DNA of 64,000 nucleotides, from positions 186,001-250,000 of the forward strand of contig NZ_AORV01000065.1 in assembly GCF_000350485.1 (NCBI RefSeq). The letters are read 5' to 3'. The position numbers were made by a program, and so were the translations under genes. Below, piece after piece: positions 54,068-63,872 of the stretch (positions within the stretch are counted from its first letter, which is position 1; the number at the start of each line of letters is the position of its first letter). Source of the DNA: Ruminiclostridium cellobioparum subsp. termitidis CT1112. Its GTDB lineage: Bacteria; Bacillota; Clostridia; Acetivibrionales; DSM-1351. The notes under the pieces were generated by a model. That model did not search any database and was not told where the DNA came from. It saw nothing but the letters and a program-made list of their open reading frames with translations.

Positions 54068-55151
54068 TCAAGTGCTCTTCCCTTCTCTTTTTAATTAAAT
54101 CGACAAATGCTTCAACTCTGGTATTAAATCCGGCTTCCCCCGTCATTTCGTCCCTGATGATAGTCATTACGGGAATCTGATGATTTTCTTCCACCGCCGG
54201 AAGAATAGCCTGTGATACAATCTCAGGCATGCAGCCCAGGGGATAAATATGAATAACGCCGTCATAGCCTTCCTTTGCATGGACGACGGTATTGCCCACG
54301 GTATGATGGGCATGTCCGCCTACCATACTGCTCATATATGCTTTTGATTCTCTTACGTCTTCCGATTCCACAGGCAGATGAAGACCCTTCTTCAGCATGT
54401 CATTTATGATCCAGCCGCTTACCGTAACCTGTCTCGTCACTTCCACCCCCATATTGCCCAGCATTCTCTCAATGGAAAAATTCGCATATGGCTCGATTGT
54501 GGTGTAAATCTCTCCGACAATGCCGACTTTCAAGGGCCGTGCCTTTTCATTTACCGGCAGCTTTTTAAGTGTCTTTTCTGTCTGTCTTATAAATTTTAAT
54601 ATTTCTTTCGAACCACTGACCTCCAGAATCCCTGTTTGGAAGCCGCGGTATATTTTATCAACACTCCCCTTTTCAAGCTGCCTGGCCCGTTTTATACGAG
54701 ACAGCCTTTCCAGGTTGTCCAGCTGAACCGCCACATTTTTAGCTGCGTTCACCGCTTTTGCAACGTTTAGATAGTTTGAGCCGCCGCTGACCTTCTTAAT
54801 CCTCGCGGCCAGCTCCTTCATGCCCTGATCCGGAACCTCAAGAGTTATAATATCCATCTTTATTCCGATCTCGACGGCGGTTTTTTTCAGCATCTCTCCG
54901 AAGTATCCCAGCTTGCACGGTCCGCAGCCTCCGGTTATCAGCATGGTATCGGCGCCCATTTCATGAGCCTGGAGCATATTTCCCACAAAAAGCTTAAAGG
55001 GCAGACAATGTGCTTCAGAGGTATATTTTGAGCCCAATTCCAGCGTCTTATTTGTATTAAAGGGCGGAACCACGTATTCCGAGCCAAAATCGTCCAAAAA
55101 GGATTTTGCTGTAATATAAGTATTACCTATATGAGGAAACGTTATTTTCAT
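54036..55151 (-). CDS. Acyl-CoA dehydratase activase-related protein (COG3581-like)
   Basis: 371 residues. HgdB-like fold segments include SEAHCLPFKLFVGNM, ITGGCGPCKLGYFGEML (candidate cluster cysteines) and the YPLGCMPEIVSQAILP / CMPE motif near residue 300, then MTIIRDEMTGEAGFNTRVEAF. In many anaerobes this sequence is the C-terminal part of a giant activase polyprotein; here it is its own gene. Start ATG 55151 overlaps the upstream gene by 29 nt. Confidence 0.8.
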   Translation of the reverse strand: MKITFPHIGNTYITAKSFLDDFGSEYVVPPFNTNKTLELGSKYTSEAHCLPFKLFVGNMLQAHEMGADTMLITGGCGPCKLGYFGEMLKKTAVEIGIKMDIITLEVPDQGMKELAARIKKVSGGSNYLNVAKAVNAAKNVAVQLDNLERLSRIKRARQLEKGSVDKIYRGFQTGILEVSGSKEILKFIRQTEKTLKKLPVNEKARPLKVGIVGEIYTTIEPYANFSIERMLGNMGVEVTRQVTVSGWIINDMLKKGLHLPVESEDVRESKAYMSSMVGGHAHHTVGNTVVHAKEGYDGVIHIYPLGCMPEIVSQAILPAVEENHQIPVMTIIRDEMTGEAGFNTRVEAFVDLIKKRREEHLNEQNKMLYGY

Positions 55152-56121
55152 GGGTTACCCTCCTCACAATCATATCTACAAATGCCTCCAGTCTGGTGCA
55201 GAAGCCGGTCTCTGCCGAATGTTCATCCAAAACCAGCTTCATAAATGGAATGTCACTTTCCTCCCTAATTTTCTTTTCAACCAGTTCTATCACAAAACTG
55301 TCCACCCCGCAGCCAAAGGAAGTTATGGCAATAACTCCATCTATTCCGCCATTTTCTATGAGCTGAATGCTTCCTCCATATGCCCGGGTTCCATAATCCC
55401 AGAACAACATTTTGTCAAGTTCCCTGCATTTTTCCTTTGACTCCCGGTAATCCAGCATATCCAGCGTTACGATTCCTATCCCGTAATCTCTCAGCTTCCT
55501 CATCAATTCCATGTTTATAAAACTGTCATATACCGTATAGCAATGGCCTAAAACAGCAACCGTAATATTGGTGCTGCGTTTCTGAATGACCCGCAGGGGC
55601 ATTGAACCGATTTCCTGCTTGAACTCATCGGTCAGCATTCCGGATTTCATGACCTGCCTCTCATTTCTGTATGCCTCCAATGCATTTTTATAGGCATTTT
55701 TTATTTTTTGTTTATCCTTCGTTATAAATTCACCGGTATACTGCGCGGCAAGCCATGAATTTTTTTCGCTCTTCCTCAGATTGATTTCGGTATCGATTAT
55801 CCTGGGCATTAATTTTATGGAATTTCTTATCATATCCTGAACTCCGGCGACTTCCGGGCAGATGTACTGTTTTTTTGAGATACTGGTAAAACGCGGCAGG
55901 AAAATAAAGTCCGCTTTTCCAAGCAGATTTATCACATGTCCGTAATATGCCTTTATTGGGAGACAGGCTTCGGAAACGCAGTTATTGGCACCCTCCAATA
56001 ATATGTTTTTGTTGGTTTTATCCGAAATTACAATTTCTGCTCCCAGTTCGGTAAAAAAGCTTTCCCATAGGGTGGAAAACTTATAATAATACAAACCTCT
56101 CGGTATTCCTACTTTGACCAT
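55123..56121 (-). CDS. Acyl-CoA dehydratase activase-related protein (DUF2229/COG3580-like)
   Basis: 332 residues. The N-terminus VGIPRGLYYYKFSTLWESFF and SEACLPIKAYYGHVINLLGK are DUF2229 hallmarks, and FGCGVDSFVIELVEKK near residue 280 matches the related CoA-dehydratase fold. Its C-terminal HSAETGFCTRLEAFVD mirrors TGEAGFNTRVEAF of the next gene, so the two are related paralogous modules. First of three overlapping genes with the ATPase. Confidence 0.8.
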   Translation of the reverse strand: MVKVGIPRGLYYYKFSTLWESFFTELGAEIVISDKTNKNILLEGANNCVSEACLPIKAYYGHVINLLGKADFIFLPRFTSISKKQYICPEVAGVQDMIRNSIKLMPRIIDTEINLRKSEKNSWLAAQYTGEFITKDKQKIKNAYKNALEAYRNERQVMKSGMLTDEFKQEIGSMPLRVIQKRSTNITVAVLGHCYTVYDSFINMELMRKLRDYGIGIVTLDMLDYRESKEKCRELDKMLFWDYGTRAYGGSIQLIENGGIDGVIAITSFGCGVDSFVIELVEKKIREESDIPFMKLVLDEHSAETGFCTRLEAFVDMIVRRVTHENNVSSYR

Positions 56122-56161
56122 TCAAGCCTCCATTGATTCATATTATGCAAATGAATGGAAT

Positions 56162-56200
56162 AAAAAAAAATCCACTCTCAATTCATTATTGACGTGGATT
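56162..56200 (-). terminator. Terminator of the Bce-type operon
   Basis: AATCCAC (56169-56175) pairs with GTGGATT (56194-56200); U8-9 on the minus strand. It lies about 40 bp beyond the permease stop. Confidence 0.85.
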
Positions 56201-56238
56201 CAATCTGTTATACTTTATTATTATTCTGCTGAACTTTA

Positions 56239-58215
56239 TTATTTTATAGAGGCTTTATTGATAATCCCTTTGTAATAATTTTCTGAAACTGCTCTGCTGA
56301 AAATCAATTGAAGAACGATATATACTGCGGCAATTTTTGCGCTGGCACTCCAAAATTCCTTATATAAATCATTGCCTCCCATTATTGACTGGATAATAAG
56401 CATGAGGCAGGCACCCATAAATAAACCGAGGATAAGAGGGATAATAAACAGGAAACCTGTCTGGGTATGAATAAATTTCCTGAATTCCTTTCTCATTACT
56501 CCGATTTTTCTTAACTGTGAATATTTCTTTGCCATCTTATCGGTACTTTCATATTGGCGGAAGAGCAATATCAGTATTGAAGACGCAAAGAACAAAATGC
56601 TTATAAAGTTTGTAACAAATACAAAGTTTGAATAAAGGTGTCTCATTAGGGTATAGCCTGCATAATCGCCAAATACGGTAAAATGCTGTGACAGGGGATT
56701 GCTGTTGTCCCTTATCCCGTTCAGCCTGTCGAAAACAGGCCCTGTTTTTTTCCATTTATCCACTCTTATATCGTGTATTATACCGTTAAATTCTTTATTT
56801 GAGCTTTCAAGCTCTCTGTAATTTTCATCGGCAACAACCAGAATATATCTGTTTCCCAGAACAATTTCACTGCTGAAATTGTGATTGGTGACAGTGCCTT
56901 TCATTAGGAGTTTTTTTGTTATAACACCGTTTGTTATTTCAATTTCCTTGAGACTGCTCTCTGAAGGTACAGCCAGGGGGTCGGCTGCAAGAATCTGTGC
57001 TTCACCGCTGCCTATTGCCAACTGGTCCCCGGTCATAATATGCAGTGTGGATCTGCTTATGATACATACCGGAACGGCAGGGCTCTGTGAAGCTCCCTTA
57101 TCTGCCGGTGATGCCGGCACACTTTCAATTTTGTTTGCAAAAGTACAGGGATATCTGAAATGCTCTCTCAGCCCTGCGCCGCTTTCCCTAACAAGCTCAT
57201 CCGCATAGCCCTCTTCAAACCTGTTTACCCCGAAAGCCTCAATATAAGTTATTACCTGTTCCGGAGTCCTCTCTACGATTTTTTCGGATATACTCAGCAG
57301 TGCAAAGGTGGAAGCCGAGCATAACAATATCATTCCGCTGAGTATACTGAGAAGGAAAAGCACATTTGCATTCTTTTTTGAAGTATATTTCAGTTCCGAA
57401 AGATTGAGCAGGCTCCTGCCGTAAAGCTCCCTATTCCCTTTAACAAATGCCGAAAGAATTCCCGTTATATGTGATATGACCAGATACATTCCGGCCATTC
57501 CTGCAATAATCGCCAGAATAATGGGTATTCTTTTCATAGCTATATCCCTTGACATTGCTGCTGACACCGAGGTTGAAGCAAATACCGCCATCAGCACAAG
57601 CCCCGCGGCAGCAAGACCGCTGTGACTCCGGGCGGTAAACTCGGATTCCCTGTCCGAGGTCATCAGCCTTTTAATGTTCATTTTTCTGCGGGAAAGAATA
57701 GTTATAAAAATATTTACCCCATATATGACGATGAATATTGCGGCAGTCAGCAAATAGCTCCGGTAGTCAAGTACGAATCTTCCGTTTTCTTCTCCGATTA
57801 TTTTCATATTGATCATGTAAACCAATCTGGAAAAAACCGTTCCCACCGCTATTCCCAACACAATTGAGGCAGCCAGTATCACCAGATCCTCAAGAATTAT
57901 CAGTCTGGATATATCCCTGTAAGTCATGCCCATTGTCATGTAAAGCCCGAATTCCTTTGACCTGCTTTTGTTTTTGCTGCTGTTGATATAACTGATAAAT
58001 CCTACCGAAAAGATGGATAAAATAATGACCATTATTGAAAAAACATATTCGGATCCCATTCCTGCCCTGTTCATAAAATCATTGATTTCCTTGCTGAAGG
58101 AAAGATTGCAGAAAATGAAAAAAATAGATATGGTGAAGGTACTGCACAGAAAAAAGGCGATATATTTGCGAATCCCGAATTTGAAATTTTTCCACACAAT
58201 TCCGCTAAATTTCAT
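56239..58215 (-). CDS. Bce-type ABC transporter permease
   Basis: 658 residues. BceB architecture: FtsX-like segments, ten predicted membrane spans, and one large extracellular domain (about 310-530) between spans 7 and 8, thought to sense antimicrobial peptides. N-terminal MKFSGIVWKNFKFGIRKYIAFFLCS is typical. ATG 58215 follows GGGGAGG and overlaps the ATPase by 11 nt. In the family it removes lipid II-targeting peptides such as bacitracin or lantibiotics; specificity here is unknown. Confidence 0.92.
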   Translation of the reverse strand: MKFSGIVWKNFKFGIRKYIAFFLCSTFTISIFFIFCNLSFSKEINDFMNRAGMGSEYVFSIMVIILSIFSVGFISYINSSKNKSRSKEFGLYMTMGMTYRDISRLIILEDLVILAASIVLGIAVGTVFSRLVYMINMKIIGEENGRFVLDYRSYLLTAAIFIVIYGVNIFITILSRRKMNIKRLMTSDRESEFTARSHSGLAAAGLVLMAVFASTSVSAAMSRDIAMKRIPIILAIIAGMAGMYLVISHITGILSAFVKGNRELYGRSLLNLSELKYTSKKNANVLFLLSILSGMILLCSASTFALLSISEKIVERTPEQVITYIEAFGVNRFEEGYADELVRESGAGLREHFRYPCTFANKIESVPASPADKGASQSPAVPVCIISRSTLHIMTGDQLAIGSGEAQILAADPLAVPSESSLKEIEITNGVITKKLLMKGTVTNHNFSSEIVLGNRYILVVADENYRELESSNKEFNGIIHDIRVDKWKKTGPVFDRLNGIRDNSNPLSQHFTVFGDYAGYTLMRHLYSNFVFVTNFISILFFASSILILLFRQYESTDKMAKKYSQLRKIGVMRKEFRKFIHTQTGFLFIIPLILGLFMGACLMLIIQSIMGGNDLYKEFWSASAKIAAVYIVLQLIFSRAVSENYYKGIINKASIK

Positions 58216-58975
58216 CTTTATCAGCCTCCCCTTCAAGTACAGCAAGGCTGTCTATTATCTTCTCAAAAAATTGGCTTCTGCTGCCGTCCCGGAGCTGTTC
58301 AAAGCATATCTGACCGTCCCGTATGAATATAATTCTCTTGCAGTAGCTTGCTGCAAACGGGTCATGGGTGACCATCAATATTGTTGCCTTTTCATCTTCG
58401 TTGATTCTTTCAAAACAGCCCATTACGGCTTTAGCTGACTTGGAATCGATGTTTCCGGTGGGTTCATCGGCAAATATTACCGCCGGGTTGTTGACAAGGG
58501 CTCTTGCCACAGCCGCCCTTTGCTGCTGTCCGCCTGAAACATTATAGGGATGTTTGTCTGCCGCCTTCTCTATATCAAAAAGCTGCAGATACCTGTTTAT
58601 TTTCTCTTCAATCTGAGACATGGGCTTTTTATCAAGAATAAGCGGCAGCATGATATTTTCTCTCAGTGTAAGGCTGTCAAGCAGGTTGAATTCCTGAAAA
58701 ACAAAACCCATCCTCCGTCTTCTGAAAAGAGCAAGCTCCTCAGCCTTCATGGAAAACAGGTCCTGATTCTCAATGACCACATTGCCGCCTGTGGGAACAT
58801 CTATGCCGCTCAGCATGTTCAGCAGCGTGGTTTTGCCGCTTCCCGACGGTCCCATGACACCCAGGAACTCTCCTTCATTTATGGTCAGTTCCACACCGTT
58901 AAGAGCATTTGTGCTCTGCTTGTTTTTTTGGCCGTAATATGTCTTTATCAGATTTTTAACTTCAATTAATGCCAT
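58205..58975 (-). CDS. Bce-type ABC transporter ATP-binding protein
   Basis: 256 residues. Walker A GPSGSGKTT (about 40-48), Q-loop FVFQEFNLLDSLTLREN, signature NVSGGQQQRAAVARAL, Walker B VIFADEPTGNID, MacB/BceA class. ATG 58975 has GGAGGGAATGC before it. It is coupled with the permease. Confidence 0.95.
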   Translation of the reverse strand: MALIEVKNLIKTYYGQKNKQSTNALNGVELTINEGEFLGVMGPSGSGKTTLLNMLSGIDVPTGGNVVIENQDLFSMKAEELALFRRRRMGFVFQEFNLLDSLTLRENIMLPLILDKKPMSQIEEKINRYLQLFDIEKAADKHPYNVSGGQQQRAAVARALVNNPAVIFADEPTGNIDSKSAKAVMGCFERINEDEKATILMVTHDPFAASYCKRIIFIRDGQICFEQLRDGSRSQFFEKIIDSLAVLEGEADKDEI

Positions 58976-59045
58976 ATGCATTCCCTCCGTTTGATCTCTT
59001 TAATCAAATTATAAATTTACGGAGAATAAATAAGTATTCAACAAC

Positions 59046-59072
59046 CTTTCACAAAACTTACATTTTTGAAAG
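59046..59072. promoter_or_regulatory. Candidate BceR operator upstream of the ABC genes
   Basis: Inverted repeat CTTTCA (59046-59051) ... TGAAAG (59067-59072) between the kinase stop and the ATPase start. It is a plausible site for the response regulator; no search was done. Confidence 0.5.
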
Positions 59073-59103
59073 AATAGCAGTTTTTGCGTACTGAAGTTTT
59101 ACG

Positions 59104-60150
59104 TTACTGAAGTTTTAATTTACGGTAGATTACCGACACACATGTACCTGAGCCGGAATGGGATTCCACAACAATCTCGTGGCCCAGCCCCTGGGATATT
59201 AGTTTAACTATGTACAGTCCAATACCGGTGGCGTTTTTCATCTTCCTGCCGTTTTCCCCTGTGAAGAAGGGGTCCATTATCTTCTGAAGGTCATGTGCCG
59301 GAATCCCTATTCCGTAATCGCGTATACTTAATATTGTCTTATTTTCATCAGTTTCAATTTTAAAATCCACTTTTTTCATTTCCTCAGAAGCACCGGAATA
59401 TTTTATGGAGTTGGATATTATCTGTTCAAGCATCACAGCATTCCATTTTGAATCGGTAAGTACTTCGGCCCTTTGAATTCCGTTGGGAACAATATGGGGA
59501 CATACGTTGTTATAAATAAAACTCCGTTTTTTGCTGTTGATAATTTTTATCAATTCCGGGTATAAATCCACAGACTCAGGCTTATAATCCTTGTTGAATT
59601 CATTGATACGCAGATAGTCAAGCAGATTGTTCAGCATTTCAAGCTGTCTTTTATTTTCCTCTGAAATATCCTGAATGGTGTTATACAAGCCACATTCCCG
59701 CCTATCCTGGCAAGCCGTGCCGGGGGTGTTTTGAACGGCCAGGTCGATGACCGTTACAGGTGTTTTCATAGCGTGGATAAACTGTGAGATAAACCTTCTG
59801 AAATCCAGGTTCTTTTGTTTCTCTTCATTGAGTCTTGTATTATAATGCCTGTGGATTTTGATAAGCGTCGAATTTATTTTCCTTACATAATGCTTGCCGG
59901 AATAAACCTCGTCCGGGAGGTTTATTTCTCCGGTATCACACATGATCATCAATTTCCTGTAGGAAAAGTATTGTACAAACAGAAACGGTCCGGATAGGAC
60001 AACAGAAAGACAGGCCGGATAAAGCCATTCGGTGCTGTCCATGGAAAGATTGAAGAAAAGGATAATTACAGCTGTATTTATGATAAGGAGAATCAGAAGG
60101 GAGAGCTTGTCTTTCAGGAAACATAAGAATATGGATAATTCCTGTTTCAT
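59104..60150 (-). CDS. Intramembrane-sensing histidine kinase (BceS type)
   Basis: 348 residues. Two close membrane spans (about 12-32 and 37-60) with almost no extracellular loop, the BceS/LiaS-like arrangement that needs the transporter to sense. Phospho-acceptor His in QFIHAMKTPVTVIDLAV (about 130), N-box EQIISNSIKYS, and G boxes DYGIGIP and ATGIGLYIVKLI. The start overlaps the regulator stop by 4 nt. Confidence 0.93.
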   Translation of the reverse strand: MKQELSIFLCFLKDKLSLLILLIINTAVIILFFNLSMDSTEWLYPACLSVVLSGPFLFVQYFSYRKLMIMCDTGEINLPDEVYSGKHYVRKINSTLIKIHRHYNTRLNEEKQKNLDFRRFISQFIHAMKTPVTVIDLAVQNTPGTACQDRRECGLYNTIQDISEENKRQLEMLNNLLDYLRINEFNKDYKPESVDLYPELIKIINSKKRSFIYNNVCPHIVPNGIQRAEVLTDSKWNAVMLEQIISNSIKYSGASEEMKKVDFKIETDENKTILSIRDYGIGIPAHDLQKIMDPFFTGENGRKMKNATGIGLYIVKLISQGLGHEIVVESHSGSGTCVSVIYRKLKLQ

Positions 60151-60860
60151 AAGCTCTTCTCCTCTTTGGACCGGGTCAGGGCTGCAGCATCAAGAAAGTA
60201 GCCTGCTCCCCGTTTAACTTTAATTGCATTTGAAAATCCAAGCTCCTGGAGGCGTGCTTTCACTCTGGTCATATTAACCGAAAGGGTATTTTCCTCAACA
60301 AAGGTTGCATCATCCCATAATTCCTCAAAAAGCTCTTCCCTAGGAACCACATTGCCCGGTTTTTCCATAAGCTTCTTAATAAGCCTATACTCGTTTTTTG
60401 ACAGCATGACCTGGTTATTCCGAGTCTTCAAGGTCAGTTTTTCGGTATCCAGTTCTAGCTCTCCCGCCTTTATTACAGTGACAAACAAATTGGCTGCCGC
60501 CCGGCTTCGCCTGAGCAGCGCTCCCATTTTGGCAATGAGCAGCTCAATATCAAAGGGCTTGGTTATATAATCATCGGCACCGAATTCAATTCCCATGACC
60601 TGTTCACTGCTGCTGTTCCTTGCAGATATTATGATGATGGGAGTTTCCGAAACACGCCTGATATAACGCACGAAATGAAAACCGTCCAGATACGGCAGGT
60701 TGATATCCATAAGCACAATGTCGGCCCTTGATTGCTCAAACTGCTTTTCCACATTCTTAAAATCGGTTACTTTTTCAACAACATAGTTATATTTGGCTAA
60801 TCTGTCAGCCACCAGACTTGAGAGAGCCAGATCATCCTCTGCAAGAAATACCTTCGGCAT
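60147..60860 (-). CDS. OmpR-family response regulator (BceR type)
   Basis: 237 residues. Receiver with acidic pocket ED (8-9), phospho-Asp in IVLMDINLPYLDG, Lys in FGADDYITKPF; winged-helix DNA-binding domain at 130-225 (LSKNEYRLIKKLMEKPGN ... LSVNMTRVKARL). RBS GAGAGG precedes ATG, which is only 15 nt from the stop of the GHL10-amidase gene. Confidence 0.95.
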   Translation of the reverse strand: MPKVFLAEDDLALSSLVADRLAKYNYVVEKVTDFKNVEKQFEQSRADIVLMDINLPYLDGFHFVRYIRRVSETPIIIISARNSSSEQVMGIEFGADDYITKPFDIELLIAKMGALLRRSRAAANLFVTVIKAGELELDTEKLTLKTRNNQVMLSKNEYRLIKKLMEKPGNVVPREELFEELWDDATFVEENTLSVNMTRVKARLQELGFSNAIKVKRGAGYFLDAAALTRSKEEKSL

Positions 60861-60875
60861 ACAATACCTCTCATG

Positions 60876-63872
60876 TTATCTTGTGTTCTTTACGGCCCAA
60901 TCCTGTATGGCCTTACCTATAGAATTGGCCATTTGTACCTGGTTGTCATAATTAGACAGCCACTGATACTCCTCGGGATTTGACATAAAGCCGCCTTCAA
61001 CCAATATGGCCGGAGATTGAGTAACTGTGCATACCGAAAGGCTCTGCCATCTAAATCCTCCATCATCGCGCTTCAGGTCTGCTATCAGGGAATCCTTCAC
61101 AAAACCTGCCGCAGCCTTTGAACTGTCCTTTGAATATAATACCAGCAAACCCACGTGCTTTGTGTAGTCTGCCGTCACATCCATGGAATTGTTGTGTATG
61201 GAAACCGCTATATCGGGTTTCTCTTTTCTTATTAAATTTGCTCTTTCATTTAGGCTGACAGTCTTGTCACCTGTTCTGGTCATAATAACCGCGGCGCCTA
61301 AATCCTGCAGATACTTTCTGGTATTTAAAGTAATGGCCAGATTGAGCTGCTTTTCATACGGGCCGTATTTTCCAAGAGGCCCTATGGCTCCGGTTTCGCT
61401 TCCCCCGTGGCCCGCATCAAGTAAAACTCTCAGGCCTGTCAGAGGTTTGCTTCCCGTGCCCGAAATCTTTGGTGCATTCTTGAGTGATAAAACAAGTGCT
61501 CCGTTTTTATACTGGGCATAATACCCGAAATAGTTGTCAGGTGACTTCAAATTAAAGGTGTATTGGGCCGCACCGTCGACTGCCATATAATCTATGGACT
61601 TGAAAATGGCTGCTCCGGGCACTGCCGACCCGGCATTAATACCTGTCGTACCATATATTTTCAGAATTACTGCCGCCGGGGATGCTTCTATGCCAAACAC
61701 CATATTAACAGGCATTTTAAAAGTAATGTCGGTATAGCTTCCGTTATCCTTTACGTTTATGGAGGATATTTTGTTGGAGGCCAGCGGTTTGTCATTTACT
61801 ACCTTAACATATTTTTTGTCGGTCCAAACACCGCTTTTCAGCAGATAATAACCGTTCTGCTCACCTACGATGTAATCCACCGCACCGTTTATCAACGGAG
61901 TAACCCTGGATTGATCCGATGACGGTCCTGACCTTGCCACGGCTTCGGCCTCGGAAGTGCTGACAAGGGCATATTTATAATACTTGTCGGATTGAATGCT
62001 GAGAATATTGCCCTGCTTGCTTGTTATTTTCTGTCCCTTGTACTCCATGACAAAAACAGGCTTGTCAAGATTCAATATTTTCTGGCTTCCCGGCACTGCC
62101 GGCATGGTAAAGGTTCCTTTATACCTCGCCGGGGTGATGGCCCCTCCGTTGGAATCCATGTCACCAGCATTGGCAAGCTCCACCCTGTATTTACCTATCT
62201 CCACCCACACCTTTGCTCCGGTGGGCGCTACACAGGAAAAATCAATTTTCTGACCTGTTTTCATTGTCATGGACGCTGTCGGCGAAAAATACCCTGTCCT
62301 GAAGCCCGGCTTGTTCATCTGATAGGGAGCAGCGGAAGCCGAGGCAGCTGTCCTTGTTATTTTAAATATGGTTTCCTTATCCTTATGCTTGAAAACAAGT
62401 ACGTTCTCACCAACCTGAAGCTCCTGGTAAACCGTAAAGTATCCATCCTCGGAGGGAGTTATCTGATTGCCGTTCAGGTACAGCGGCTGATCGGGGTCAC
62501 AGCTTCCCATTATACTCACCTTTGAGGAGGAGGTTTTATATCCGTTGCCGGGAGCTGCAATATAAAGCTGACGGTCTTCGGGCACCGGGCTGCCGGCATC
62601 CCTGCCTGCCACATATATCCCTCTGAGTTTGTCCTTGATTCCCAGCACATTTGCTTTCAGATTCGAATATCCGTAGAATATGCTTCCGCTGACAGCTTTG
62701 CTTTCTCTGTTCATTGCAATCTGCTTGGGTATCTGCAATGGGTCAAGCCACTCGTTGGCCTGTGAGGGATCATTTATCTTGTAGGCGGCATGTCCTACAT
62801 ATAATTTTACGCTGCTGCCGCTGCATACATTTTTCCACCAATCCAGAATTACCGAATAATCCGCAATCTTAAAGCCTATATTCCAGTATATCTGAGGAGC
62901 TATATAATCTAAGTATGCTTCCTTTACCCATTTCTTTGTATCGGCATAGTGATCGTAATACGTTGATATACCGCCCTGTGTATCGGATCCTTCTGCATTT
63001 TTATCCTTGTTGGACCATATTGCAAACGGACTGATTCCAAACTGAGCCTGAGGTTTTATTGCTTTTACAGTGTCGTATGTACTCTTTACCAGTGTATTTA
63101 TATTGTTCCTGCGCCAATCGTCCTTATTGGTGAAGGAACCCTTGTATTTTTCGTAGGATTTGCTGTCGTTAAAGTCCTTACCGTTGCATTCACTTTTTGA
63201 GGGATAAAAATAATCATCGAAATGAATACCGTCCACATCATAATTTTTAAGAATTTCGGCAACCCCGTCGGTAATGAGCTTAATGGCTTCGGGTGAGCCC
63301 GGATCGAGATAAAGCCTGCCGTTACCTGCCGCCACTACAGCACTGGATATTTTTCTGGCAGGATGGCCGGCTGATAAAGCGTCCACACTTTTAACCGGTT
63401 TTGAGGTTGTGCCCATTGAAAGTCTGAGAGGATTCAGCCACGCATGTATTTGTATGCCCTTTTTATGTCCCTTTTCTATTATATATGCCAGGGGATCAAA
63501 ATTCTTGTCATTTGCTTTTCCCTGCTTGCCGGTCAGATATTCAGACCATGGGAAAATCGAGGATTTGTACAATGCATCACCTGTAGGACGCACCTGGAAG
63601 AATATTGCATTCATCCCCATATACTCAGCATTATCCACTATTGCATCAAGCTCTTTCATTTGCTGTTCCGCACTTAGTCCCGGCTTGGAGGGAAAGTCAA
63701 TATTGCTTACCGTCGCGATCCACACTCCACGCATATCCTCAACTGCAGCTATTTCCTGCGCATTTGTCACATTTCCCGGATACTCCCTTTCTGTAAAGAC
63801 CTTGTACCCCACCACTGGAAAAAGCATCAAAATAACAAGTAAAAGACAAACTACTCCCGCTTTTTTTCTCAT
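60876..63872 (-). CDS. Secreted GHL10 glycosidase-like / N-acetylmuramoyl-L-alanine amidase fusion
   Basis: 998 residues. Signal-anchor (about 1-27); GHL10/DUF187-type TIM-barrel (about 40-400) with MRGVWIATVSNIDFP, WLNPLRLS, VDGIHFDDYFYP and YLDYIAPQIYW; an Ig/SH3-like middle section (about 430-700) including a GxxNVRS-like VARSGPSSDQSRV segment; an AMIN-like region (about 720-800); and C-terminal amidase_3 (about 805-995) with LLDAGHGGSETGA, VSIHNNS and LVEGGFMSNPEEY. ATG 63872 has GGGGG 6 nt upstream. It may trim wall glycan and peptide together. Confidence 0.9.
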   Translation of the reverse strand: MRKKAGVVCLLLVILMLFPVVGYKVFTEREYPGNVTNAQEIAAVEDMRGVWIATVSNIDFPSKPGLSAEQQMKELDAIVDNAEYMGMNAIFFQVRPTGDALYKSSIFPWSEYLTGKQGKANDKNFDPLAYIIEKGHKKGIQIHAWLNPLRLSMGTTSKPVKSVDALSAGHPARKISSAVVAAGNGRLYLDPGSPEAIKLITDGVAEILKNYDVDGIHFDDYFYPSKSECNGKDFNDSKSYEKYKGSFTNKDDWRRNNINTLVKSTYDTVKAIKPQAQFGISPFAIWSNKDKNAEGSDTQGGISTYYDHYADTKKWVKEAYLDYIAPQIYWNIGFKIADYSVILDWWKNVCSGSSVKLYVGHAAYKINDPSQANEWLDPLQIPKQIAMNRESKAVSGSIFYGYSNLKANVLGIKDKLRGIYVAGRDAGSPVPEDRQLYIAAPGNGYKTSSSKVSIMGSCDPDQPLYLNGNQITPSEDGYFTVYQELQVGENVLVFKHKDKETIFKITRTAASASAAPYQMNKPGFRTGYFSPTASMTMKTGQKIDFSCVAPTGAKVWVEIGKYRVELANAGDMDSNGGAITPARYKGTFTMPAVPGSQKILNLDKPVFVMEYKGQKITSKQGNILSIQSDKYYKYALVSTSEAEAVARSGPSSDQSRVTPLINGAVDYIVGEQNGYYLLKSGVWTDKKYVKVVNDKPLASNKISSINVKDNGSYTDITFKMPVNMVFGIEASPAAVILKIYGTTGINAGSAVPGAAIFKSIDYMAVDGAAQYTFNLKSPDNYFGYYAQYKNGALVLSLKNAPKISGTGSKPLTGLRVLLDAGHGGSETGAIGPLGKYGPYEKQLNLAITLNTRKYLQDLGAAVIMTRTGDKTVSLNERANLIRKEKPDIAVSIHNNSMDVTADYTKHVGLLVLYSKDSSKAAAGFVKDSLIADLKRDDGGFRWQSLSVCTVTQSPAILVEGGFMSNPEEYQWLSNYDNQVQMANSIGKAIQDWAVKNTR

